Part shown: in pieces, positions 1 through 7,684 of the stretch | How positions within the stretch are numbered: position 1 is the stretch's first letter | How the letters are laid out: each line of letters opens with the position of its first letter | From: Chryseobacterium gleum | GTDB taxonomy: Bacteria; Bacteroidota; Bacteroidia; UBA10329 | DNA: 16,783 bases | Reading direction: 5' to 3' | NCBI GenBank assembly: GCA_945874195.1 | Contig: CAMCFW010000009.1 | Span: 1 to 16,783, forward strand | The notes under the pieces: generated by a model | Told to the model about the DNA's origin: nothing | Seen by the model: only the letters and a program-made list of their open reading frames with translations | Database searches by the model: none | Program-made: the position numbers and the translations under genes

Positions 1-182
1 AGGCCAGATATGAAGGGCTTGAAGACGTGCTTGCCTTGAAAGGTGTGAATGTGCATCTTTACGGAAAGCGACTCACCAAACCATTCCGAAAAATGGGCCA
101 CGTGAGCGTTATTGCAGAGACATTGGAAGAAGCGAAAAGCACCGCGAAACAGGTGCAGCAAATATTGAAAGTGAAAACATGA
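1..182 (+). CDS. purK: N5-carboxyaminoimidazole ribonucleotide synthase, C-terminal fragment
   Basis: The window opens inside this gene; only the last 59 codons are present, read in the frame starting at base 3. PurK uses ATP to carboxylate aminoimidazole ribonucleotide to N5-CAIR in cytoplasmic purine synthesis. The visible tail contains HLYGKRLTKPFRKMGHVSV, which matches the C-terminal beta-rich lobe of PurK (the ATP-grasp family HxYGK...RKMGHV motif), followed by a helical end. Its TGA (180-182) overlaps the ATG of purE (179-181) in an ATGA junction. The product of PurK is the substrate of PurE, so both the sequence and the neighbour support the call. The 5' part lies outside the window. 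Confidence 0.93.
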   Translation, partial: ARYEGLEDVLALKGVNVHLYGKRLTKPFRKMGHVSVIAETLEEAKSTAKQVQQILKVKT

Positions 183-679
183 GCAAGGCGCAGGTTGGAA
201 TCATAATGGGCAGCAGTTCTGACCTTAAAGTGATGAAGGACGCAGCTGACGTGCTAAAAGAATTCGGAATAGATTTCGAAATGACGGTGGTTTCGGCCCA
301 TCGCACGCCCGACCGTATGTTCGAATACGCCAAAACTGCTGCCGACCGAGGCCTTAAAGTGATCATTGCGGGTGCCGGTGGTGCCGCACATTTGCCCGGA
401 ATGGTTGCTTCACTAACGCCACTTCCCGTTGTCGGTGTTCCCATCAAAAGTTCAAATTCCATCGATGGTTGGGACAGCATCCTTTCCATTCTTCAAATGC
501 CGAACGGTGTGCCTGTCGCAACAGTCGCACTGAATGCTGCCAAAAATGCGGGTATCCTTGCCGCGCAGATCATCGGTTCATCCGATAAAGCTGTTCTCGC
601 ACGGATTGCTCAATTCAAAGAAGGCCTGAAAAAGAGTGTGATGGAAAGTAAAGGAGACGTGGAAGGGTACACTCCTTAA
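179..679 (+). CDS. purE: 5-(carboxyamino)imidazole ribonucleotide mutase (class I PurE)
   Basis: PurE moves the carboxylate of N5-CAIR to carbon 4, giving CAIR, in the cytoplasm; the active enzyme is an octamer. The 166-residue length fits class I PurE. Visible motifs are MGSSSD (10-15, phosphate/nucleotide binding), SAHRTP (39-44) with the catalytic His41, GAGGAAHLPGM (65-75) and QMPNGVPVATVA (106-117), all family hallmarks. The start is fixed by the 4-bp ATGA overlap with purK, which implies translational coupling. Pairing with PurK shows that the organism uses the two-step N5-CAIR route rather than direct AIR carboxylation. Nothing is unusual. Confidence 0.97.
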   Translation: MSKAQVGIIMGSSSDLKVMKDAADVLKEFGIDFEMTVVSAHRTPDRMFEYAKTAADRGLKVIIAGAGGAAHLPGMVASLTPLPVVGVPIKSSNSIDGWDSILSILQMPNGVPVATVALNAAKNAGILAAQIIGSSDKAVLARIAQFKEGLKKSVMESKGDVEGYTP

Positions 680-713
680 CTCAACTTTAACTTCTCAGAT
701 TGGGCAATAGTTG

Positions 714-721
714 TAAATTCG
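714..721 (+). promoter_or_regulatory. Possible -7 promoter element (TAAATTCG)
   Basis: TAAATTCG differs from the Bacteroidota -7 consensus TAnnTTTG at one base and ends 18 nt before the ATG at 740, in the short gap after purE. No TTG -33 element stands at the usual distance (the nearest TTG is only about 11 bp upstream). It is a weak call, helped by the same 18-nt spacing seen at 3721-3728. Confidence 0.3.
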
Positions 722-739
722 GCAGGTACAAACGGCCGC

Positions 740-1573
740 ATGAAGCAACATCTACTTTCGGTTTCATTCCTGTTCATTTCCGTGTGGACGATTGCGCAGA
801 CCAGCGATTTCCCCATCGGGGCGCGTTCGGCCGGAATGGCCAACGCAAGCGTCTGTCTCAATGATATTTGGGCTGTTCACCACAATCAGGCGGCTTTGGT
901 GGACCTTGAACAGGCAGGTGTGGCCGCATATTACGAGAACCGGTTCCTTTTGTCCGACCTCAATCTGCAGGGCGCTACGGCCGTTCTACCAACCCCACGG
1001 GTAGGTGTGTTCGGTCTCAGTTATGCCCGGTTTGGCAATACGCGCTTCAATCAGAGCCGCTATGGCCTGGCCTATGGCAAGAAACTCTTCAAATTCCTTT
1101 CGGTCGGTCTGCAGCTCAGTTATTTGAACACTTCCATTGCCGAAAACTATGGCAACCGTCACAGTTTCATTGCCGAGATCGGACTTCTTTCTCAGGTCAC
1201 ACCAAAACTTCGGCTCGGATTTCACGCTTTCAATCTGACCAGGACCAAATTGGCGGATGCCTTTGACGAACGCGTTCCGATGAATTTCAGAATGGGCGCG
1301 CAATACGATTTTTCGGCCAAGGTAAAGGTGGCCGTTGAGGCCGAAAAAGACCTGGAACTACCTGCGGTGTTCAAGGCTGGAATTGAATACTACCCGGCCA
1401 AGATATTTGCCATCAGGGTAGGTGTTGGCACCCAACCGTTCCATGCCGATTTCGGTCTTGGTCTTAAGCTGAAAAACCTTCACTTCGACATTGCCGGTTC
1501 TGTTCATCCCATCCTCGGATTTTCTCCGAAGGCATCGTTGGCCTACCGGTTCAGTGTGTTCGGCAAGAAGTGA
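740..1573 (+). CDS. PorV/PorQ-family outer-membrane beta-barrel protein
   Basis: The 277-residue protein starts with a Sec signal peptide (hydrophobic core about residues 5-18, likely cleavage after IAQ). Next comes a segment DFPIGARSAGMANASVCLND typical of PorV/PorQ-like barrels (compare GARxxGMGxA), then alternating amphipathic strands such as RVGVFGLSYARFG and LSVGLQLSYLN, and an aromatic-rich end (AYRFSVF) expected of an outer-membrane barrel. Some members of this family (PorV, PorQ) belong to the type IX secretion attachment complex, but many are uncharacterised paralogues, and nothing here shows a T9SS role. Its stop overlaps the GTG start of the next gene (GTGA, 1570-1573), so the two are probably made together as an outer-membrane pair. 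The start ATG is 61 bp after purE. Confidence 0.75.
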   Translation: MKQHLLSVSFLFISVWTIAQTSDFPIGARSAGMANASVCLNDIWAVHHNQAALVDLEQAGVAAYYENRFLLSDLNLQGATAVLPTPRVGVFGLSYARFGNTRFNQSRYGLAYGKKLFKFLSVGLQLSYLNTSIAENYGNRHSFIAEIGLLSQVTPKLRLGFHAFNLTRTKLADAFDERVPMNFRMGAQYDFSAKVKVAVEAEKDLELPAVFKAGIEYYPAKIFAIRVGVGTQPFHADFGLGLKLKNLHFDIAGSVHPILGFSPKASLAYRFSVFGKK

Positions 1574-2289
1574 GATCGCTTCTAAAATATGGCTTTGGCA
1601 TCCTCCTCCTGATAGGAAGTGGATCTGTGTTTGCACAGGACGATCCGGGTCAAGACAACCTCATCCAGAGAAAGATTGAGACCATTGCCGAAATATTGGA
1701 GGAAGGCGATGAGAATCTGGATTTCAATACACTTTTGGACGAACTGCTCAATTTTGCCGAAAACCCCATAAACATAAACACCGCACGCGCTGACCAACTC
1801 GCTCAATTGCCCATGTTGAATGACATGGCAGTTGCCAACCTTATGGGCCATATAAAGGCCAACGGAAAGTTGCTCAACGTCTACGAACTTCAGTCGGTCA
1901 ATGGATTCACGCTTGATGTGATCCGTCAATTGGAGCCTTTCGTAAAAGTGTCTGATGATGTGGATGCCTTGTCCTTTTCCTTCAAGGAAATGTTCAAAGA
2001 CGGAAAGCATGAACTTGTTTTACGCTATCAGCAGGTGCTAGAACCTCAGGCCGGTTATGCGCCCATCGAAGACAGCCTTTTGGCTCTGAGCCCCAACAGC
2101 CGATACCTTGGATCTCAGCAGAAATACTATGCCCGTTACAGGTTCCAGTTTTCGAACAAGGTGAGCTGGGGATTGACCATGGAGAAGGATGCGGGTGAAG
2201 AATTCTTCAAAGGCAGCATGAAACAGGGGTTCGATTTTTACAGCGGTCACATTTTTGTTCGGAATCTGGGCGTGGTCAAGGCAGCATGA
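1570..2289 (+). CDS. N-terminal ORF of the interrupted gene: signal peptide plus ComEA-like helix-hairpin-helix
   Basis: If the TGA is real, this 239-residue product is what would be translated. It starts at GTG (1570), overlapping the previous stop by 4 bp. A signal peptide (residues 1-22, ending SVFA before QDD) precedes a helical stretch (about 30-62). The helix-hairpin-helix region follows at about 66-125, beginning NPININTARADQLAQLPML and including KLLNVYELQSVNGF, the pattern found in ComEA-type DNA-binding repeats. The last 90 or so residues are the first barrel strands (YARYRFQFSNKVSWGLTME), so the fragment would be an incomplete barrel and probably unstable. Confidence 0.6.
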   Translation: MRSLLKYGFGILLLIGSGSVFAQDDPGQDNLIQRKIETIAEILEEGDENLDFNTLLDELLNFAENPININTARADQLAQLPMLNDMAVANLMGHIKANGKLLNVYELQSVNGFTLDVIRQLEPFVKVSDDVDALSFSFKEMFKDGKHELVLRYQQVLEPQAGYAPIEDSLLALSPNSRYLGSQQKYYARYRFQFSNKVSWGLTMEKDAGEEFFKGSMKQGFDFYSGHIFVRNLGVVKAA

Positions 2290-2325
2290 ATCGGTGATTT
2301 CCAGGCTCAGTTCGGCCAGGGACTT

Positions 2326-3675
2326 GTGTTTTGGAGCGGTTTGGCCTTCGGCAAATCTTCGGACGGAGTGAGTGTAAAACGAAGTGCAATGGGTCTTAGG
2401 CCCTACACCTCGGTCGATGAAAACCGATTTCTGAGAGGGGCAGGCACCACGCTTCAATTCGGAAATTTCGAAGTGACAGCCTTTGGATCATACAAATTGA
2501 TGGACGCGAACATATCCACCGAAACAGACACCCTGAACGAAGAAGAAGAAACTGTAAGTTCCGTTTTCAGCAGCGGTTTTCATCGAACACCCGGAGAATT
2601 GGAAGACCGACAATCCATATCAGAAGCCATCTATGGTGGAAATGTCAGCTATAAAGGCAGGCGACTTTCCATTGGCATCACGGCAGTGGGTTATCAATAT
2701 TCAGCGCAATTGAAACGCGGTGACGACCTATCGAATTTCTACGAATTCTCGGGCAAACAGAACAGCAACTATGGTCTTGACTATGGTTATATATGGCGGA
2801 ATCTTCACTTTTATGGAGAATTTGCACTCAGCCAGAATTTGGGTTTCGCCACCACGAATGGTGTGCTGATGACCATCGACCCACGCGTGACCGTAACCGC
2901 TATGGTGCGCTACTTTCAACCCAAGTATCAGGCCTTGTATGCAAATCCGGTTGCCGAAAGTTCGCGATCGAACAACGAGACCGGATACTACCTTGGGTTC
3001 AACGTCAGTCCGCTTAAGAACTGGTATCTGACCGGATATTTCGATATTTTCAAGTTCCCTTGGCTCCGTTATCAGGTGAACGGTCCGTCTTATGGATATG
3101 AAGTGATAGGCCAATTGAGTTACCGACCCACCAAGACCTTCGAGGTTTATTTCCGGTATCGCCAAAAGACCAAACAACTCAACGAATCGGCCGATTATAG
3201 CGAAGAACCGATAAGAGGACTGGAGAACGAACGGAGAAATTTCTACCGGCTCAATCTGTCTTGGAACCTCAATAAGGCATTCACCCTGAAAAGCCGAGTA
3301 GAATACGTTCGCTACAAGCGCGGAGACCAGGATGTGGAACAAGGTTTCATGCTTTATCAGGATTTCACATACAATCCTTTGAGTTTTCCCTTTTCGTTCA
3401 GCGCCCGGCTGGCCTATTTTGACACCGAAACCTATAACGCAAGGATCTATGTCTATGAAAGCGATGTGCTCTACGCCTATTCTTTCCCTGCCTACTATTA
3501 TCGGGGCATGAAGGCCTATCTGACCATACGCTACGATATTCACAAGAACATCGACCTTTGGGTAAGGGTGGCCAATCTGTTCTACTCAAACCAAGACCAC
3601 GTGGGTTCTGGCCTTGAGGAAACCGCTGGAAAACACAGGACCGAGATCAAGGTTCAACTTCGCTTCAATTTCTGA
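2326..3675 (+). CDS. C-terminal ORF of the interrupted gene: outer-membrane beta-barrel
   Basis: This is the open frame after the TGA; the first start-like codon is GTG 2326, inside the conserved GQGLVFWSGLAFGK stretch, so an independent start is unlikely. It has no signal peptide of its own. The sequence is a run of amphipathic strands rich in Tyr, Phe and Arg (for example YGLDYGYIWRNLHFYGEFAL and FEVYFRYRQKTKQ) and ends VQLRFNF, with the terminal Phe typical of outer-membrane barrels. It should be read as the second part of the 1570-3675 gene. Confidence 0.55.
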   Translation: MFWSGLAFGKSSDGVSVKRSAMGLRPYTSVDENRFLRGAGTTLQFGNFEVTAFGSYKLMDANISTETDTLNEEEETVSSVFSSGFHRTPGELEDRQSISEAIYGGNVSYKGRRLSIGITAVGYQYSAQLKRGDDLSNFYEFSGKQNSNYGLDYGYIWRNLHFYGEFALSQNLGFATTNGVLMTIDPRVTVTAMVRYFQPKYQALYANPVAESSRSNNETGYYLGFNVSPLKNWYLTGYFDIFKFPWLRYQVNGPSYGYEVIGQLSYRPTKTFEVYFRYRQKTKQLNESADYSEEPIRGLENERRNFYRLNLSWNLNKAFTLKSRVEYVRYKRGDQDVEQGFMLYQDFTYNPLSFPFSFSARLAYFDTETYNARIYVYESDVLYAYSFPAYYYRGMKAYLTIRYDIHKNIDLWVRVANLFYSNQDHVGSGLEETAGKHRTEIKVQLRFNF

Positions 3676-3720
3676 GAAAAATCAGAATTCGCTTCATTCA
3701 ATTCGGGCATGTTTGAAACC

Positions 3721-3728
3721 TATATTTG
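3721..3728 (+). promoter_or_regulatory. -7 promoter element (TATATTTG) for proline dehydrogenase
   Basis: This is an exact match to the Bacteroidota sigma-ABfr -7 consensus TAnnTTTG in the 71-bp gap after the barrel gene, ending 18 nt before the ATG at 3747. A good -33 TTG is not visible at the usual distance. The element overlaps the in-frame TTG at 3726, which argues that TTG is not the start codon. Confidence 0.6.
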
Positions 3729-3746
3729 CCGCCCAGAACCAGACGA

Positions 3747-4913
3747 ATGCTTGCATTTGACAACACCAGAACCGCATTTGCAGACCGAACAGACAAAGAC
3801 CTTTTCAGGGCCTACCTACTATTCAGATTGGTGGGAAACCCAAGACTGGTCCGATTCGGCAAAGCGGGACTTGGTCTGGCTCTAACCCTTCGATTGCCTA
3901 TAAAAGGCCTGATCCGTTCCACGGTTTTCAAACATTTCTGCGGAGGCGAGAATATTGCCGAATGCGAATCGACCATTGCCCGTCTCAGCGCCTCGGGCGT
4001 CAATTCGCTGCTCGATTATTCTGCGGAAGGAAAAGAAACCTTGGAAGAATTCGAAAACGCAACACGGGAGATTCTTGCCGCCAACACAAAAGGCAAACAC
4101 GACACTCGTGTGCCATTCTCCGTTTTTAAGCCTACGGCAGTTATTCCTAATAGTCTTTTGGCAAAAAAGAATGCTGGCCAGGGCCTGAACCAGATGGAAC
4201 AGGATCAATGGGCACTGGCCATGGATCGCATCAGCCGTATAGGCGAAACGGCAGTCCAAAATCAAGTTCCAGTGCTGATCGATGCGGAAGAGACCTGGTT
4301 TCAGAATGCCATTGACGAATTGGCAGAGGAACTGATGGAAAAGCACAACAGGGAAAAAGTGATGGTCTTCAACACCATTCAACTTTACCGAAAAGACCGT
4401 TTAGAATACCTTCGGAAAAGCCTGGACCGGGCAAAAGACAAAGGGTATCTGCTTGGTGTAAAATTGGTAAGGGGCGCTTATATGGAAAAGGAACGCGAAC
4501 GGGCCAAGGATCAAGGATATCCATCACCGATCCATGACACGAAGGCTGACACCGATAATGCATACGATATGGCGCTGAGGTTCTGCGTTGACAATTATCC
4601 GAACGTTCGACTGGTGGCGGGAACACACAACGAAAAAAGTTCGGAACTTCTGGCGAACCTGATGGCAGAACGAGGACTGGCGAATAATGACGGGAGCATT
4701 CATTTCTCTCAACTTTTCGGTATGAGCGACAATATCAGTTTCAACCTCGCTTCGCAGCATTACAACGTGGTCAAATATGTTCCTTACAGACCCATTTTAG
4801 AAGTACTTCCTTACCTGATCAGGCGCGCAGAGGAAAACACTTCCATAACTGGTCTAGTAGGTCGCGAACTATCGCTCATCATCAACGAAAAGGAGCGCAG
4901 AAAAGCCTCGTAA
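3747..4913 (+). CDS. Proline dehydrogenase (single-domain, PRODH)
   Basis: This FAD enzyme oxidises L-proline to 1-pyrroline-5-carboxylate and passes electrons to the quinone pool at the inner face of the membrane; it is the first step of proline use as carbon and nitrogen source. From the ATG at 3747 the protein is 388 residues, the usual length of free-standing PRODH. The barrel motifs are visible: DAEETW (179-184), VKLVRGAYMEKE (238-249), AGTHNEKS (291-298), and near the C-terminus YRPILEVLPYLIRRAEEN (347-364) with the paired arginines expected to hold the proline carboxylate. No aldehyde dehydrogenase domain is fused, so this is not a bifunctional PutA. An upstream TTG at 3726 would add seven residues but lies on the promoter element. 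The next gene is a sensor kinase 83 bp downstream; a regulatory link is not shown. Confidence 0.95.
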   Translation: MLAFDNTRTAFADRTDKDLFRAYLLFRLVGNPRLVRFGKAGLGLALTLRLPIKGLIRSTVFKHFCGGENIAECESTIARLSASGVNSLLDYSAEGKETLEEFENATREILAANTKGKHDTRVPFSVFKPTAVIPNSLLAKKNAGQGLNQMEQDQWALAMDRISRIGETAVQNQVPVLIDAEETWFQNAIDELAEELMEKHNREKVMVFNTIQLYRKDRLEYLRKSLDRAKDKGYLLGVKLVRGAYMEKERERAKDQGYPSPIHDTKADTDNAYDMALRFCVDNYPNVRLVAGTHNEKSSELLANLMAERGLANNDGSIHFSQLFGMSDNISFNLASQHYNVVKYVPYRPILEVLPYLIRRAEENTSITGLVGRELSLIINEKERRKAS

Positions 4914-4996
4914 GCCCAATTCGATCATTGGTCGAAAAACTGAACTTTCGGGCAGTTTCCGCGTACAACTACCAATACTAGTTGAGTTCTGTAACC

Positions 4997-7684
4997 ATGC
5001 CTGAACAAGGTTCCAAAAATCTGAAGTTTGAAACGATAGCTCCGACTGCAGAAATGCGTTCGATACTGGAACATTCAGAACGCAGCATCATCATCCTCGA
5101 CCCACAATACCGCATACTCTGGTTCAATTCCAAAGCGGCAAGAGAAATGCACGGTTTCTTTCATGAAGAGATCAAGACCGGAAATTCTTATTGGGATTAT
5201 GTTGATCCAGGTCAGAACAAGCGCTTCATCAGAAATTTTGAAGCCGCCTTGAAAAAACGGGTCATCAGCACCGAGCAGAAGATCGCTAAACCCGGTGGTC
5301 AAGAGCACGAAATTTGGATAGAAGGTCGATTCAGCCCTCTGTTGGGCAAAGCAGAAGTGGTGAATGGTGTCATTTACTCTTACATCAACATTACCACGCG
5401 TAAGAATATTGAGCGCGAGGTGGACGAGAATGCAAACATGATCGAGGCCATCAACCTCAACGCATCTCAAGGTTTTATGATGATAGATGAGCAAGATAGG
5501 ATCATAAGCTGCAACAAGTTGGCCCCTCAGCTTCTTTCTGCCGAAGACCGCCACATTAACCCGTACGGATTGAAGATTGACGAGTGGATACATCCATATT
5601 GGCGCGAAGAATTCAGGGGAGGTTTAAAAGTGGCGCGGTCCGGTGGCAATGCCTCCATAGAATTCGACCGGTCGGTGCCCGACCTAAGAACGCTTGAGAT
5701 CCGTTTCACATCGGTCAAAGGACATCCTGGCAACGAACGGATGGTGTCGGTGTGGGCGTTCGACATCACGGATAAGAAAAAGGCTGAACAGGATGTAAAA
5801 AGTTCGGAAGAAAATCTTCGGGCGGTGTTCAACAGTAGCTCTCAAACCTTTTATCTGCTCGATAGAAAACTGAATATCCTGGCGTTCAATCAGGCCGCTT
5901 CTGATCTGGTCCGCGAGCAATACTGTACAGAATTGACCGTGGGAATGAACGTGTCAGAAATAACCGCGACTGAGAATTTAATGCAGTTCAAAGTGGAGAC
6001 GGAACGTGCCTTTTCGGGGCGAAAGGTTCAGGTGGAGAAGCATTTCTTGATAAACGGTAAAGAGTATTGGTTTGACCGTCATTTGAACCCGGTGGTAAAC
6101 TCGCAGGGCAAGATCGACCGCATCACACTTTGGTCGATGGACATTACTGATAGGAAGAAGATTGAAAAAGCTCTGAAGGAGAATGAATCGAAATTCAGGA
6201 AACTTGCCTCTTTGCTTCCGGTGGGCATCTATCAGGTTGATGCCAATGGGAATACCATTTACATCAACGAAAGTCTTCAACTCATCATCGGATCCGATAT
6301 GATTTCCATCTTGGATGGCAGTTGGACACAACGCATTCATAAGGACGATATTGATGAAGTGAGGGAGAGATGGAGAACCATTGAACAACAGAAGGTTGCT
6401 TTCTCCATGGAGTATCGATTTGTTACGCAGAATGGAAAGAGCATATATGTGCTTGAACAGGCACAACCGCTGTTCAACCACCTGGGCGAATACCGGGGTT
6501 ATCTGGGCACCATGATCGATATTTCTGAACAGAAGCACAACCAGCAGCTGCTTGAAGAGAAGAAGGTGGCCGAAAACTCGCTCAAGTTCAGATCCGATTT
6601 CTTGGCCAGCATGAGCCATGAGATCCGCACGCCTTTGAATGGGATCATGGGTCTGAGCGAGATCCTGCTCGACACCAAACTGACTGACGATCAGCGTTCA
6701 AAACTTCAAAACATTCTTGGGGCAAGCACGGACCTGCGATCCATTGTAAATGATGTTCTAAGCCTTTCTGAACTCGAATCGGGAAAGGTGGCGTTGAACT
6801 TAGATGGCTTCAAGGTCTCTGAATTGATAACCATGGTTGCTGAGCGGTATGCTCCTGAGGCGCGCCTCAAAGGACTTGAACTCAGCTTTAAGACCACTGA
6901 TGTTGACGTATTGCTGACCACCGACAGACGAAGACTTACCCAGGTACTTTCAAATCTTGTACGGAACGCCATAAAATTCACACAATCTGGAAGGGTATCA
7001 GTTTCGGTGGAGCAGCGGGCTGATGGCGAACTGCTATTTGAAGTGATGGACACTGGAAGTGGTATTCCAGAAAATGATCTTCAGAAACTATTTCAGGACT
7101 TTTCGCAATTGCAACACACTACCGCTCAGAATCTGGAGGGAACCGGACTAGGACTTTCCATCAGTAAGAAATTAGTCGCGCTATTGAAGGGACAGATCGG
7201 GGTAAGAAGTAAGCTTAATGCCGGAAGCACTTTCTGGTTCAGTATTCCTTTGGATATAAGCGATCGACCTGAAAGAACTGTCGTAATTGAACCGAAGATA
7301 AAACGGGAAAAGGAGAGCATAAAGGGAATCCGCGTGCTGCTAGTGGAGGACAACCTGATCAATCAGCAGGCATTTAAGATCATGCTTCAGAAGATGGGCT
7401 GTCGTGTGCGCGTGCTTTCGAACGGAAAACAGGCCGTGGACAACTTTGATGAAAACGAATATGACATCGTTTTCATGGATATACAAATGCCGGAAATGGA
7501 TGGGCTAGAGGCAACAAGCGAGATCAGGAAACGCTTTGAAAATGTGCCCCCGGTCATAGGTCTCAGTGGCAACATCCTTCAGAGGGATGAGGACGGTAAT
7601 TTAACATCGGAAATGGATGACCTCCTGCTCAAGCCGGTGGTTTCGCACGACATAGAGCGGATGATTAAAAAGTGGGTGGCCTGA
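4997..7684 (+). CDS. Soluble PAS-containing hybrid sensor histidine kinase with receiver domain
   Basis: This is a two-component hybrid kinase of 895 residues (ATG at 4997; an upstream TTG at 4982 would add five). No transmembrane helix or signal peptide is seen, so it should be cytoplasmic. Four PAS/PAC-like units lie at about 20-135, 147-258, 268-382 and 397-513; each ends in an I(N/D)ITxRKxIE- or DISEQK-type PAC tail. A coiled linker leads to the HisKA domain with FLASMSHEIRTPLNG (phospho-acceptor His541). The HATPase domain has an N-box LVRNAIKF (Asn657), G1 MDTGSGIPE (Asp685) and G2 GTGLGLSI. The C-terminal receiver (about 778-892) has LLVEDN, the phospho-acceptor Asp828 in FMDIQMPEMDG, Ser857 and Lys879 (LLKP). 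All catalytic residues are present. No Hpt protein or response regulator lies nearby, so the output partner and the signal are unknown. Confidence 0.93.
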   Translation: MPEQGSKNLKFETIAPTAEMRSILEHSERSIIILDPQYRILWFNSKAAREMHGFFHEEIKTGNSYWDYVDPGQNKRFIRNFEAALKKRVISTEQKIAKPGGQEHEIWIEGRFSPLLGKAEVVNGVIYSYINITTRKNIEREVDENANMIEAINLNASQGFMMIDEQDRIISCNKLAPQLLSAEDRHINPYGLKIDEWIHPYWREEFRGGLKVARSGGNASIEFDRSVPDLRTLEIRFTSVKGHPGNERMVSVWAFDITDKKKAEQDVKSSEENLRAVFNSSSQTFYLLDRKLNILAFNQAASDLVREQYCTELTVGMNVSEITATENLMQFKVETERAFSGRKVQVEKHFLINGKEYWFDRHLNPVVNSQGKIDRITLWSMDITDRKKIEKALKENESKFRKLASLLPVGIYQVDANGNTIYINESLQLIIGSDMISILDGSWTQRIHKDDIDEVRERWRTIEQQKVAFSMEYRFVTQNGKSIYVLEQAQPLFNHLGEYRGYLGTMIDISEQKHNQQLLEEKKVAENSLKFRSDFLASMSHEIRTPLNGIMGLSEILLDTKLTDDQRSKLQNILGASTDLRSIVNDVLSLSELESGKVALNLDGFKVSELITMVAERYAPEARLKGLELSFKTTDVDVLLTTDRRRLTQVLSNLVRNAIKFTQSGRVSVSVEQRADGELLFEVMDTGSGIPENDLQKLFQDFSQLQHTTAQNLEGTGLGLSISKKLVALLKGQIGVRSKLNAGSTFWFSIPLDISDRPERTVVIEPKIKREKESIKGIRVLLVEDNLINQQAFKIMLQKMGCRVRVLSNGKQAVDNFDENEYDIVFMDIQMPEMDGLEATSEIRKRFENVPPVIGLSGNILQRDEDGNLTSEMDDLLLKPVVSHDIERMIKKWVA

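Larger units (their letters stand above)
1570..3675 (+). pseudogene. Helix-hairpin-helix outer-membrane beta-barrel protein, interrupted by in-frame TGA
   Basis: Read through, this is one reading frame of 701 codons plus stop with a single interruption, TGA at 2287-2289. The frame is the same on both sides, and the sequence straight after the stop (IGDFQAQFGQGLVFWSGLAFGK) is clearly coding and continues the preceding VRNLGVVKAA. This points to a base substitution, or a sequencing error, rather than an indel. One change, TGA from TTA (Leu), would restore a natural-looking KAALIGDFQ. The predicted intact protein has a signal peptide, a ComEA-like helix-hairpin-helix region and a large C-terminal beta-barrel ending in RFNF. 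Such Bacteroidota proteins are usually annotated only as helix-hairpin-helix domain proteins; their function is not established. Absence of further stops or frameshifts over about 1.4 kb downstream suggests a recent mutation, an assembly error, or readthrough. Confidence 0.75.

Noticed and set aside
2728..3543. 271-codon open frame on the minus strand inside the barrel gene
   Set aside because: It is the antisense shadow of a clearly coding plus-strand frame; its translation has no recognisable domain and it has no promoter or neighbour logic.
5978..6619. 213-codon minus-strand open frame inside the histidine kinase gene
   Set aside because: It lies opposite well-conserved PAS and HisKA codons and its product shows no domain pattern.
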